Positions 1 to 8,886 of a DNA stretch of 64,000 bases are shown here, piece by piece (position 1 is the first letter of the stretch; the number at the start of each line of letters is the position of its first letter). Position numbers and translations under genes: made by a program. The stretch lies in NCBI RefSeq assembly GCF_902713425.1, contig NC_081198.1, positions 20,257,188 through 20,321,187 of the forward strand, written 5' to 3'. The notes under the pieces are model-generated. The model was given only the letters and a program-made list of their open reading frames with translations. It did not search any database and was not told where the DNA came from. Origin of the DNA: Acipenser ruthenus. Lineage: Eukaryota > Chordata > Actinopteri > Acipenseriformes > Acipenseridae.

Positions 1-499
1 AAGGTTTTAAACACAAAACAGGACACGGCACTTGCGCCAAAATAAATAGACAAACAAAACGTACTAAACACTTAACAAATGGTGCACGGAGAGACAAACA
101 AACACGGTGAGTACAAACACTTCTAGATTTCACTTTACTACATTCCTCCTTCTCCTCACCCGTTCTCCACTCTCGAACACCCAACCTCGAGTGAATGCTA
201 CGTGTCTCTATATATACACTGTTGTGCTGGGATTCAATTACTACTTAATTATTCACTTGAATCCCAGCACGTGAATTAATTCTGTGCAACCCCGTGCTTA
301 CATATTACATTTAACCGGCACGTGAAGTGATTTGTGCCCTCCTCGTTGCTAAATACAAATCTACACTTTTTAAATCACACGTGAAACACAGACCCGTTTA
401 TATCCCGTGTACCAATGACTATACACCAACATTAACACACGCACGCAACATACAACACATAACACACAAAATACACACAGGGGCGGGCACTTCGTCACA
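1..499 (-). mobile_element. LTR, partial at the window edge
   Basis: This is a long terminal repeat read on the minus strand. Its TG end lies at 499 and the window cuts its other side. It is a diverged relative of the LTRs nested in the C elements: it shares the stretch around the ACACGGGATATAAACGGG motif, the hairpin-forming GTGCTGGGATTCAA arms (about 226-272) and the downstream U5-like part. It abuts the endonuclease region of LINE A at 500, so it appears to have inserted there. The rest of the element is outside the window. It is treated as a fossil, visibly older than or from a different subfamily than the C-element LTRs. Confidence 0.8.
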
Positions 500-504
500 C
501 ACCC

Positions 505-710
505 CTACCCCAGATGAATGCACCCCCCCCCCACACTCCACCTTGACTCCCCTCCCCCCCAGTCTTTTGTGTACAAAGCAATATCAGAAGCATCCCTTAA
601 ATGAACCTCCTGCAAAAAAGAAAATGACAAAGAATTTAAATAAGGAAATACACAAACTCGCTTATTATAATCCCTCAAACCTCTTACATTCATAGAAATA
701 AAAGATAGAC
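505..710 (-). pseudogene. LINE A ORF2 fragment: start of AP-type endonuclease
   Basis: The minus-strand translation contains the typical N-terminal strand of the L1/Tx1-type AP endonuclease (ISMNVRGLRD, then FLQEVHLRD and a WGG). The glutamate of QEVH is in the position of the metal-binding Glu of this family. The fold is cut short by the LTR at 499, so only about the first 65 residues remain and the catalytic GDFN and SDH motifs are absent. The enzyme would nick the U2 target DNA to prime reverse transcription. The reading frame is open upstream to 879, but that part is not recognisable and may be linker between ORF1 and ORF2. Confidence 0.75.
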
Positions 711-891
711 ATAATGCACTAAAAAAGAAATGAAAAACAAAAACATTCACAAGTGAGAACCACAAAAAAAACCTCAAACCATTAGTCCCAAAAACTCTAG
801 CCCTAGAAAGGGCCCATACCTTCTGTGTCCACATAACTCCTCTCATTTTGCTCCTCTGGTAACCCCATGCCTGAGTCATAAGGACCTGGAC

Positions 892-1478
892 TCACCAGTG
901 AAAGACATAAGACTGCAGCACCTCTTCCTCCAAACCAGTGTCCGGTATCATGGAAGATGATGAAGAAACCGATCCAAATACCTCCTCTGCAGTCCCTGAC
1001 TCCACTAAACTTAACTGCTGGGAAGAAACGGCCTCTAAGTCCTTCGGTACATCCATGCGCTGCACGCCCACTATCTTCTTTGGAGTCCCCTCTAAACCAG
1101 CAGACGCTGTCTCATTCTCCACTTCTTTGTTCCTCTTCCTCCCCTTTCCCCTTCCTTTTCCCTGAACCAAAGGCTGCTCCGTCGTATCAGTCACGCCGTC
1201 AGGGGTATCTCCCCACGACACCCCTTCCATTTCTTCCTCACCACCTTTTGCCTTATCACCTGCTGCTGCCCCTCCGTCAGGCACAGCAATGTGCCTCATC
1301 TCCTTCAATACTTTTTCAATTGGAGGCATGTCATCCACCACTTCCATTCCATCTGTCTCACGGCCCCGTGCAACATCAGCATATGTCTGCTTCCGCACTT
1401 AGGACAATTTTTAAACAAATGCCCTTCTCCACAGACAATACAGCTCTAATTTTTCTGACAGTCTTTTGAAACGTGTCC
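892..1478 (-). pseudogene. LINE A ORF1, C-terminal part with zinc knuckles
   Basis: Read on the minus strand from 1478, the sequence gives GHVSKDC (the end of a CCHC knuckle), an in-frame stop at about 1447, then a complete knuckle CIVCGEGHLFKNC (CX2CX4HX4C) and CPK. A one-base frameshift at about 1399 follows, then an open frame of about 168 codons to 892, starting VRKQTYADVAR and rich in Glu, Gly and Ser. This matches the layout of the C-element ORF1, where knuckles are followed by an SFAEVIRED-type motif and an acidic tail. ORF1 proteins of this group bind the element RNA. This copy is decayed. Confidence 0.75.
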
Positions 1479-1501
1479 CTTTCTCTCCTTTCTTTCTTTC
1501 T

Positions 1502-1900
1502 TGCTTTTATTCACATGTGGTGATGATGTAGACAGCAGCAGTTTGTTTCCTGGGAGCATGCAGCTAACCAGACAAGTGTGGTGGAACATGTCCCTATGCC
1601 AGGTCCTTCTTAGCCAGCCAGCCAGCCAGCGAGGCACAGTTGTAGTTACCCAAGGCACCTTGCACAGCATAGCAGCTTGGCATGACAATTTGTAAGACGC
1701 ACTCTGCCAGTTTATGTTTTGTTTTTGGTGTTGTGTGTGTTTTTGCTTTGTTTTGTTTTCTCCTGCTTAAATTGCACATTTCCCCTCTGGAAGCAGCAGC
1801 CCGTTTTTTTGGGGGTCTGCTTGTGCTTGAAATTTTGCACCCACCTTTGAATCCCCCTGTGCCGTCCGGGCTGGTGGGCCCGGGCAAGGGCCAAGTCGCC
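1502..1900 (+). promoter_or_regulatory. U2 snRNA gene promoter region
   Basis: This 400 bp upstream region is conserved in all ten array spacers. Vertebrate U2 genes use a proximal element about 55 bp upstream and a distal element about 220 bp upstream, bound by SNAPc and by Oct-1 with ZNF143. Here 1838-1857 (CACCCACCTTTGAATCCCC region) is in the right place for the proximal element. ATTTGTAA at about 1688 is a weak octamer match. AGTTGTAGTT at 1639-1648 is the reverse complement of the AACTACAACT half of ZNF143 sites. These site assignments are tentative; the overall promoter role is inferred from position and conservation. There is no TATA box, as expected for a Pol II snRNA gene. Confidence 0.6.
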
Positions 1901-2088
1901 ATCGCTTCTTGGCCTTTTGGCTAAGATCAAGTGTAGTATCTGTTCTTATCAGTTTAATATCTGATACGTCCCCTATCAGGGGACCATATATTAAATAGAT
2001 TTTTGGAATCGGGAGATGGAACAGGGGTTTGCTCCGTCCACTCCACGCATCGGCCCGGTATTGCAGTACCTCCGGGAACGGTGCACAC
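1901..2088 (+). ncRNA. RNU2: U2 spliceosomal snRNA, complete copy
   Basis: The full-length U2 small nuclear RNA pairs with the intron branch site in the spliceosome. It starts ATCGCTTCTTGGCC and ends GGTGCACAC. The branch-recognition GTAGTA lies at 1933-1938. Stem IIa is intact (GTCCCC / GGGGAC around TATCA). The Sm-binding ATTTTTGG is present. The stem IV arms keep pairing (CCCGG / CCGGG), differing from human U2 as recalled by compensating changes. The 188 nt length is normal for vertebrates. It has its own upstream region and a 3' box, so it could be functional. It is the only U2 copy in the window without a LINE. It lies opposite to the rest of the array, inside LINE A. Confidence 0.95.
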
Positions 2089-2099
2089 CTTTCTCTAAC

Positions 2100-2115
2100 G
2101 TTGGTCAAAGTCAGA
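2100..2115 (+). terminator. snRNA 3' box of the intact U2 gene
   Basis: GTTGGTCAAAGTCAGA fits the vertebrate snRNA 3' box consensus GTTTN(0-3)AAARNNAGA. It starts 12 bp after the U2 end, the usual distance. The Integrator complex uses this element for 3' end formation. The same box follows every U2 3' remnant of the array on the minus strand, for example at 3455-3470 and 9326-9341. Confidence 0.8.
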
Positions 2116-2172
2116 TCTGGATCTCTCCTGTGAGCATTTTGTCTACCCCTACTGGAGGGAGAGTGCCAGTGT

Positions 2173-2814
2173 GCCAGTTCCTGCATCTCTCTTGTGTACA
2201 CCCGACCTCTATATGGCCAAAACTGGAACATCTTCTGCAGAACAGGGGCTGCCGTGAATAAAACAGATAACCCCTATCTGCTCCAATAAAGAAATTTGCG
2301 GGGGGATGATGGAACCCATCATATCCTCCCTCCTCTTGCCGAAGCAGCACCTGAAACTGTCTCTTCCCGTTCCAAATTTTATAGTTGTCTCTAAGTAACT
2401 TTGCCCCGGAAATCACATCCACATACCTGGATAGGAAAGCACTTATGGCTAAATCCGACACATATGGATTGTACATATGTACTGTTATAATTTGGAAATT
2501 TGTTTTAGCAAAGGACTCCACGGGAAAAAAAAGATAAAGGCTCTTGATCCGCTTCAGCAGTACAAGTATCAAGAAGATACTGAAAGGCTTGCGCGCTATG
2601 CAAAGTGACGTCCAAAAAATTAGATGTTCCATTCCTTTGTAAACAAAATTTCTTCCAGCTCAAAATTCAAAACTCTCAGCAATACTTCTCGGATAAATTG
2701 TTCTCTATCCAGCATCTCCTCCTCCGCTCTTCCCTTCCACAAATATCTTGCAGTATTCCTAAGCCCAGTCTGACCAGCTGACCTAAATGGATTGTTGTAG
2801 GCCATCCTGCACAC
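2173..2814 (-). pseudogene. LINE A ORF1, N-terminal part
   Basis: Minus-strand frames at 2814-2620 (AYNNPFRSAGQTGLRNTARY) and then 2632-2173 align with the N-terminal half of the element C ORF1. Shared motifs are ITVHMYNPYVSD (C has ITVHMFNPYASD), RQFQVLLRQ, RGYLFYSRQPLFC and the first knuckle CRRCSSFGHIEVGC. A second knuckle begins as CRN and is cut by the U2 insert. The frame changes between the two pieces at about 2625, so it is broken apart from the insertion. It is an RNA-binding ORF1 protein by family. Confidence 0.75.
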
Positions 2815-2860
2815 CGCCTTCTCTTTCTTCTAGTGAACAAATGCTGCGGTCATGCCACAC
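2173..2860 (-). mobile_element. LINE element A, 5' half inserted in U2
   Basis: The 5' end of LINE A begins at 2860, directly after the first 34 nt of a minus-strand U2 gene. Its start (GTGTGGCATGACCGCAG) is close to the start of the C elements, so A and C are related subfamilies. It runs through the 5' leader and the N-terminal two thirds of ORF1 and is then cut by the inverted U2 unit at 2172. Confidence 0.85.
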
Positions 2861-2894
2861 ACACTTGATCTGAGCCAAAAGGCCAAGAAGCGAT
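2861..2894 (-). pseudogene. RNU2: U2 5' remnant (nt 1-34) before LINE A
   Basis: The first 34 nt of U2 on the minus strand end in GATCAAGTGT, immediately before the branch-recognition element. The sequence then runs straight into the 5' end of LINE A. No duplication of U2 target bases is visible at the junction. Confidence 0.9.
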
Positions 2895-3334
2895 GGCGAC
2901 TTGGCCCTTGCCCGGGGTCCCCCAGCCCGGACGGCACAGGGAGATTCAAAGATGGGTGCAAAATTTCAAGCACAAGCAGACTCCAAAAAAAGCTGGCTGC
3001 TGCTTCCAGAGGGGAAATGTGCAATTTAAGCAGGAGAAAACAAAACAAAGCAAAAACACACACAACACCAAAAACAAAACATAAACTGGCGGAGTGCATC
3101 TTACAAATAGTCATGCCAAACTGCTATGCTGTGCAAGGTGCCTTGGGTCACTACAACTGTGCCTCGCTGGCTGGCTGGCTAAGAAGGACCTGGCATAGGG
3201 ACATGTTCCACCACACTTGTCTGGTTAGCTGCATGCTCCCAGGAAACAAACTGCTGCTGTCTACATCATCACCACATGTGAATAAAAGAAAGAAAGAAAG
3301 CAAGAAAGAAAGAGAGAAAGAAAGAGAGAAAGAG

Positions 3335-3365
<31 letters not shown>

Positions 3366-3481
3366 AAAAAAGTAAAACGGCGGGAAAACTTGCATCAACA
3401 CTGGCACTCTCCCTCCAGCAGGGGTAGACAAAATGCTCACAGGAGAGATCCAGATCTGACTTTGACCAACGTTAGAGAAAG
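2895..3481 (-). promoter_or_regulatory. U2 spacer 1: promoter of the 2894 copy and 3' flank of the 3482 copy
   Basis: On the minus strand this spacer carries, from high to low coordinates, the 3' box (3455-3470) and 3' flank of the upstream U2 remnant, a purine microsatellite, and the promoter region of the U2 remnant at 2861-2894. It is the long spacer type, which keeps the CTTCCAGAGGGGAAATGTGC segment between the proximal and distal promoter regions. Confidence 0.75.
3284..3371 (+). repeat. (GAAA)n/(GAGA)n microsatellite in U2 spacer 1
   Basis: About 88 bp of GAAA and GAGA units lie within the U2 spacer. The tract is present in the spacers just left of B1, B3, B4 and B5 and is reduced to about 20-30 purines in the other spacers. 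Confidence 0.95.
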
Positions 3482-3630
3482 GTGTGCAACGTTCCCGGAG
3501 GTACTGCAATACCGGGCTGATGCGTGGAGTGGACGGAGCAAGCCCCTGTTCCATCTCCCGATTCCAAAAATCAATTTAATATATGGTCCCCTGATAGGGG
3601 ACGTATCAGATATTAAACTGATAAGAACAG
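3482..3630 (-). pseudogene. RNU2: U2 3' remnant (nt 40-188) after LINE B1
   Basis: U2 from CTGTTCTTATC to its 3' end on the minus strand follows directly on the 3' tail of B1. About five to six nucleotides containing AGTAT of the target are missing relative to the U2 5' remnant on the other side of B1. Stem IIa and the Sm site remain; the 3' end reads GGAACGTTGCACAC with one change from the intact gene. Confidence 0.9.
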
Positions 3631-3840
3631 CTTTTTTATTATTGTATTAATTAAATATTCACAATACCGTATCAGTTACAATACCCTCTAGACAAATCAG
3701 CACATATCAAATCACAATTCATTTCCATATATCCTTTTATATTACTAAATACGGACATATTACATAATTATACATACATTCCATCCACATAGTTCCAAAA
3801 CATTTTGTACAGGCAAGTGTATGTCCTTAAAGAACATCCT

Positions 3841-6800
3841 TCACCCTGACCCCATGAAACCACACCCAGACCCATCAGCCAGCCCGGTGACCCAATCCAT
3901 CCCATCTTCCCATTGTTCCAGATGCCATTCCATCTTCACCTTCTCCAGGTCTCCAGCAGACACATCTTGCAATACATAATCTTTCACAATAGACAGCGCA
4001 AGTTGTTTTGTTTCAATTAGTCAAAAGTTTATTTTGCAGCACCAACAAGTTCCTTACTTTCCAGATTGCATCCTTTACACAGGTAATCACAACCCATATT
4101 TTGAACCAAAGTCCTTTGGGAAAAACTTTTTTACTTATCCCGTTGAGCACCATCATATCATCCAAGATATTACTATCCAGAAACAGGTCAGTGAAACCTA
4201 CTACTTCTCTCCATAGATCTGTTGCAAAATGGCATTCTCGAAACAAATGCAGGCATGTCTCCTCCGCCCCACAGCCCTCTCTGGGGCAGGTTCTTGAGAG
4301 ATTCCTTGCATTCAACATTACTCTCACACGCAGGATATCATGGGCCACCAGCCAGGACAGGTCACGATGCCGGTTTACTAGGCCAGGATGGGCCACGTTC
4401 CTCCACACCCCCTTTGGGTCGGCAACAATAGCACCCTTGACTGGACACATTTGTTCCCTCCTGTACAAAAACAGATTTTTTTTTATTATTTAAAAACACA
4501 TTCTTCCCACACTTCTCCATATCTCAGTCTTTTAATAATCTTTTAATAATTGCATAGTGATACAGTATCTCAAACTCAGTGGGAACAGTCAATGAGATAT
4601 TAATTATTTTCAGACTCCTGAGATACAATCCCAAAAAAAACCTAACAAAAAATGCCCCCTTACAGACTCCATTTACGCACATATCAAAATGAAGACATAC
4701 ATACTTAATCATTAAAAACATGAATATATCTGGCAACCCTTTACCGCCCTTTATCTTCCCTTTACCCACAATCTCCCTTCTCAATCTCTCCCATTTTGAT
4801 CCCCAGAAGAACTGGAACAGCTCTCTCCTGAGAACACAAACCGTCTGCTTGGCTGGAGGAAAAATCATAGAGGTATACAACAAAATAGGCAAAATGACAG
4901 CTTTTAACAATCAGAACCTTCCCTTCCAGTGTGAGGTTCCGCAACTTCCAGTATCCCAACTTCTTGACCTTTCCACCCACCTCCTCACAATTCTTAGTTC
5001 CATCACCTACAGCCCCAAAATTGACCCCCAATATTTTAATACAGTCTCTCTTTACATTTAAGTCCTTCCCGACCGCCGTATCCCACTTCCCATAAAACAT
5101 AATTTCACTCTTCTCTTTGTTTAGCTTGGACCCAGAAGCCTTACAAAATTGTTCTGTTATAGCTAAAACTTTACTCACAGATGGTTCGTCAACACAAACA
5201 ACATTCACATCGTCCATGTAAAGGGCACACTTGACTTCCATCCCCCCACTCCCTGGGATTCTAAAACCAGTGATATTTTTCTCCTTTCTCAGAACCTGCG
5301 CTAGAGGTTCCATACAGCATATAAACAGTAAGGGGGATAACGGACACCCTTGCCTAACACCACAGTTTATTCCAACTGTTTTTGACAAAACCCCATTTAT
5401 CAATATCCTGCTCTCAATCCCTTTGTACAGCAGACTCACACAGGCTAGAAACCTCTCCAGAAACCCCATCTTTAGCAGAATATGAAACATAAACTGGTGC
5501 GAGATCCGATCGTAAGCCTTATCCAAATCTAAATTTAATAAACAGATCCTCATATTTCTGTCTCTCGCGTAACAGATGGTGTCACGAATCATTACCAGAC
5601 TGTCCGTGATCCTCCTTCCAGGCACAGCACAGGTCTGATCCGGGTCTATCACTTCCTCTAATACATTTTTCATCCTAAGAGTTAAAATCTTACTAAATTT
5701 TAAAATCCACATTCAATAGACCAATAGGCCTCCAATTCTTCAAATCTTGTTTATCGTTTTTTTTTAAATCAAAGAATTATCCCTTGTCTGAAACTTTCAG
5801 GCAAGATCTCTTGTTTCCCAAACTCTCTTTAAAAACCAACAGAATATCCTTTGCTATAATATCCCAGAATTTCAAATAAAACCCCAAAGGAAGTCCATCA
5901 CTCCCTGGGACCTTCCCTCTTTTAGAACTTTTCATTGCCTTCCCCACCTCCTCTAGAGTTAAATCTTCCTCCAGGTGTTTCCCATTAACCACTTTCCCCT
6001 CCAAGGCCCTCTCCAGCTCCTCCATTTTATCTTTCTCCACCTCTCTCCCCATATAGTTCTTTATAAAACCCCTCAGCCACACCCAACTCATCTCCTCAGT
6101 AGTTGAGACCACAACACCATCCTTCTTCAACCCTCCCATTGTTTTGCTCCCCTCAACAACCTTTTTGTAAAAGAAACGAGAACATGTTTCATTTTCTTCC
6201 AACACCTTAACCCGACTCTGGAATGATTTTTTTACGTTCTCTCTCAAAAATGTCTTTTAATTATTTTTTTTTACCTGATTTATTTCTTCATTAAAGTCAA
6301 AACCCCTCTCCCTCAATCAATAATATTGGTTTAATCTTTTACTTAACCCTCCAATTTTCCTCTTTTCCTTTCCAGCCTTCCTCTTGCCCACCATAATAAA
6401 GAATTCTTTAATCCTTTTTTTAACTTCTTCCCACCACTGCCCTTCTGTTTCAAAACACCCCTTCAGAGATCTCCATTCCTCATACCTCACCTGGAATAAG
6501 GCTTCTATAGCCTTATCCTCTAACAGTGAAATATTTAGCTTCCACACACCCTTCCCCAAAGTGACACATGCAACCAAATCAATTTTTACATTTAAAACCA
6601 AGTGATCCGAAAAGAAGACTGGACTCACTGCCGACTCACAAAAACAGTCAATTCTCGAACTTTGTGTTCCATTATCCCTCACCCATGTGAACCCCTTATC
6701 ATCAGGCTTGTGCTTACGAAATAAATCAATCAATTTAAAATCTTTAACAATCTCGTTTAGTACCAGCGAGGATTTATCCAATTTGAAGCCATCCTTTATA

Positions 6801-7259
6801 GGTGCTTTCTCCTCCTTCCTAAGAACACAATTAAAATCACCTGCTAATACCGCTGTTTTATTCCTCACTAAAACACCTCTTAAATCATTGAATAACTCAG
6901 TTCGCTCATGTACATTTGGTGATGCATATACATTAACAAAAACACAATCTTTCCCCATATAACAAATGTCTACTTTTAAAAGTCTCCCAGACTTCACCAC
7001 AGTACTCCCTTTCACCACCAAATTCCTATTTTTAATTAAAATGGCTACCCCATCAGATTTATTTTCATCAGACCACTCCAAAAGGATGGCCCATATTTCC
7101 TTTTTTTCCATGTCCAAATAATTCTCCTTTAAAAGGAAAACCACAGTCCTGTAACATAAACACATCAAAATTCTGACTGCCTAAAAAGGACAAAACAGCC
7201 TCACCCCTCAAGCTGCTCTTCATACTCCTTACATTTATAGTAGCCACTGAAAGCACCAT
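3841..7259 (-). pseudogene. LINE B1 ORF2: AP endonuclease and reverse transcriptase, frameshifted
   Basis: Minus-strand pieces in order: 7259-7068 (SVATINVRSM, endonuclease start); 7168-6317 (LAGDFNCVL, SRIDCF and SDHLVL, the endonuclease catalytic motifs); 6247-5777 (GSDGLPLGFYLKFWD, start of RT); 5712-4762 (LDLDKAYDRI, GVRQGCPLSPLLF and YMDD at 5209-5220); 4910-4524 (thumb-like region); 4468-4013 (CPREGCGAEETCLHLFREC, the C-terminal Cys/His motif of LINE ORF2); and about 4012-3841. There are about five frameshifts, plus two in-frame stops between 6316 and 6248. The protein would nick U2 DNA and copy its RNA there. YMDD replaces the YADD usual in LINEs. B1 alone reads KVPGSDG where the other B copies read KDPGSDG. 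Confidence 0.9.
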
Positions 7260-7375
7260 AATAAAAATAAATAAACATCCATTTTAAATCCTGTTCTTTC
7301 ACAGGATAGTCCTCTCTTTCTGAACCTGAGGGGGAAGACACACCCTCAACCCCAACATCACAACACACCACCCCA

Positions 7376-8608
7376 TCATCCTGAGTCACAATAATTTTTT
7401 TTCTGATCAGTTTCCTCAAAAGAATCATATTTCCTTTTTGTTGAATTTTCCAGTTCCTTCATTTCAAAGTCCCTGCTTTCATCCTCGCTCCCCAATGAGG
7501 ACTCCAAACATAGCAATGAATCACTTGCAGTACTACAAGGACTGCTGGGAATTATGCACCCCTCCTGCTGCAACTCTCCACCAGCCAGCGCCCTACCAGG
7601 CCCCGCCTCTGGCTTCTCACTTTCAGCTGCACCTGTTTCATCCTCAATTACCTTCTGCCCCTCAAGACCAATCACCTTAGCATTCCCCAAATTTGAATCT
7701 GACTCCACCCTATCCTCTTCCACCTCCTCACCTGATGAAGACACAACCAAATCCTCAACCAAACACCCTTTCAAAACGACTTTGTCCTTGTCCTGAACCT
7801 CTTTCCCTACATCCTCAGTATTACTTTTTTCCCCAACCTCACCATCTTTAACCACCGCCACACCTGCATTGTTGTAATCCTCTTTCAACATGTTAACATA
7901 TGATTTGGGGCAGTTCCTAAACAAATGAGATGTTTCACCGCACAAATTGCACTTCCTTTTATTCGTACATTCAGCATAGACATGGCCGACACCCCTACAC
8001 TTTTTGCATATTATCTGTTTACAAGCCTCACAAAGGTGCCCCATTTCTCCACAGTTTCTACACAACTTTGGCTGACCCTGATAGTATACCAGCCCTCTAT
8101 TTTCACCAAGCACAATAGTCTGAGGAATATGCTCCAAACCGCCATACCCCCCCCCATAGTCTGGTCTCTGTACTACTGGAATCTTCCAGGAACAAGTCCA
8201 AATCCCCTCTGCATCCATCACATTCACAGGTGACCCTTTAACTGTACAAAAACGCGCTAACCAAGTAGCCACATCCTCTGCTTCCACTAGCTCATTGAAC
8301 ATCTTTACAAACACAGTTTTCACCCCAGTGTAACTTAACCTCTCTACATTAAACTCACTCAACAAACCCTCATATCTCTCTTCCTCATACCTTCTCCAAA
8401 AATATTCCATGACAGAAGAACTCACATCCCACCCCCTCCCTCCTGGAAGATTAATAAGACAAAAGATATCACCAGGCTTAAGGCCCAGCTCTTTCTGTAA
8501 AACCCCCTTGGAAAAATCAGTTCTAGTGACCTCTAAACGCTCACTTTCTTTCAAACAAAACCTAGCACAATGGTCCCTCCGCACCCCTACCCTAGTAGCG
8601 GCCATCAC
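7376..8608 (-). CDS. LINE B1 ORF1 protein, three CCHC zinc knuckles
   Basis: This is a 410-codon open frame with no visible break. Residues 1-180 hold a region ending in RGLVYYQGQPKL that is related to the C and A ORF1 proteins. Three intact CX2CX4HX4C knuckles follow at residues 183-196 (CRNCGEMGHLCEAC), 201-214 (CKKCRGVGHVYAEC) and 220-233 ([14 protein letters not shown]). The tail from about 240 on is acidic and Ser-rich. Proteins of this class bind element RNA and chaperone reverse transcription. The start MMAATR was chosen because it is the first Met of the frame and lies about 245 bp from the U2 junction. ORF2 starts about 116 bp downstream. Confidence 0.85.
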   Translation of the reverse strand: MMAATRVGVRRDHCARFCLKESERLEVTRTDFSKGVLQKELGLKPGDIFCLINLPGGRGWDVSSSVMEYFWRRYEEERYEGLLSEFNVERLSYTGVKTVFVKMFNELVEAEDVATWLARFCTVKGSPVNVMDAEGIWTCSWKIPVVQRPDYGGGYGGLEHIPQTIVLGENRGLVYYQGQPKLCRNCGEMGHLCEACKQIICKKCRGVGHVYAECTNKRKCNLCGETSHLFRNCPKSYVNMLKEDYNNAGVAVVKDGEVGEKSNTEDVGKEVQDKDKVVLKGCLVEDLVVSSSGEEVEEDRVESDSNLGNAKVIGLEGQKVIEDETGAAESEKPEAGPGRALAGGELQQEGCIIPSSPCSTASDSLLCLESSLGSEDESRDFEMKELENSTKRKYDSFEETDQKKNYCDSG

Positions 8609-8853
8609 CGCAAAATTAGAAGAAAAAAAACGCCACCAAAAAAAGATAAGCCCCCGAAGGGACTTACCCCCCCAGCTTCCTTCCTCTGTCCTGTCCTACT
8701 CTCTCCTCACAGCAACAGCAAAGAACCAAACCAGAACCTGGGGGAACAAAACAAAAACAAATTATATAACACAAAAATATACAATTTTCAAATAAGTTTC
8801 CGCAACCAAATGCTATCGCTTCCAACCAAGAGATTCCCCACACGCAGGTACTT

Positions 8854-8886
8854 CACTTGATCTGAGCCAAGAGGCCGAGAAGCGAT
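8854..8886 (-). pseudogene. RNU2: U2 5' remnant (nt 1-33) before LINE B1
   Basis: U2 nt 1-33 on the minus strand end in GATCAAGTG, followed by the B1 start AAGTACCTGCGTG. Stem I differs from the intact gene (GGCCTCTTGGC, and C at nt 23). Confidence 0.9.

Larger units (their letters stand above)
500..1478 (-). mobile_element. LINE element A, downstream half (end of ORF1, start of ORF2)
   Basis: On the minus strand this stretch continues the LINE that starts at 2860. It holds the last ORF1 zinc knuckles, the ORF1 tail and the first part of the ORF2 endonuclease. It is bounded on the right by the inverted U2 unit (1479-2172) and on the left by an LTR (499). The knuckle order of the related element C shows that the two halves of A were once contiguous: A stops after CRN at about 2175 and resumes with GHVSKDC at 1478. 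Confidence 0.85.
1479..2172 (+). repeat. Inverted U2 repeat unit inserted inside LINE A ORF1
   Basis: About 694 bp on the plus strand reproduce one U2 repeat unit of the array in the opposite orientation: a CTTT-rich tract (1488-1503), the upstream promoter region, a full U2 gene, the 3' box and about 60 bp of 3' flank ending in GCCAGTGT. Both edges fall within the knuckle-coding part of LINE A. The array unit without its LINE is roughly 780 bp, so most of a unit is present. Promoter and flank are included, so this is a DNA-level copy and not a retroposed U2 transcript. Confidence 0.85.
3631..8853 (-). mobile_element. LINE element B, copy 1 (Keno-like, U2-targeted)
   Basis: This 5,223 bp non-LTR retrotransposon on the minus strand spans a U2 gene from nt 33 (right) to nt 40 (left). 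It has a 5' leader of about 245 bp, ORF1 with three CCHC knuckles, ORF2 with AP endonuclease, reverse transcriptase and a Cys/His C-terminal motif, and a 3' region of about 210 bp ending in an AATAATAAAAAAG tail. The AP endonuclease and zinc-knuckle ORF1 place it in the L1/Tx1 lineage. Insertion into U2 matches Keno-type elements. ORF1 is open but ORF2 is broken at about six places, so it cannot move by itself. Confidence 0.9.

Noticed and set aside
1901-2088. The intact U2 as a retroposed U2 pseudogene
   Set aside because: It has its own upstream promoter region and 3' flank matching the array and no A tail, so it is a DNA-level unit.
3284-3371. GAAA tract as a LINE poly-A tail or target microsatellite
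   Set aside because: It lies in the middle of the U2 spacer, away from every LINE end, and is shared by spacers regardless of insertion events.
4008-4493. Plus-strand open frames across all LINE copies (for example 161 codons here)
   Set aside because: They are antisense shadows of LINE ORF2 and ORF1 with low-complexity or non-homologous translations.
3631-8853. Element B as a Utopia-type U2-targeting LINE
   Set aside because: As I recall, Utopia elements carry a restriction-like endonuclease, whereas B has the AP-type motifs GDFN and SDH and a separate zinc-knuckle ORF1.
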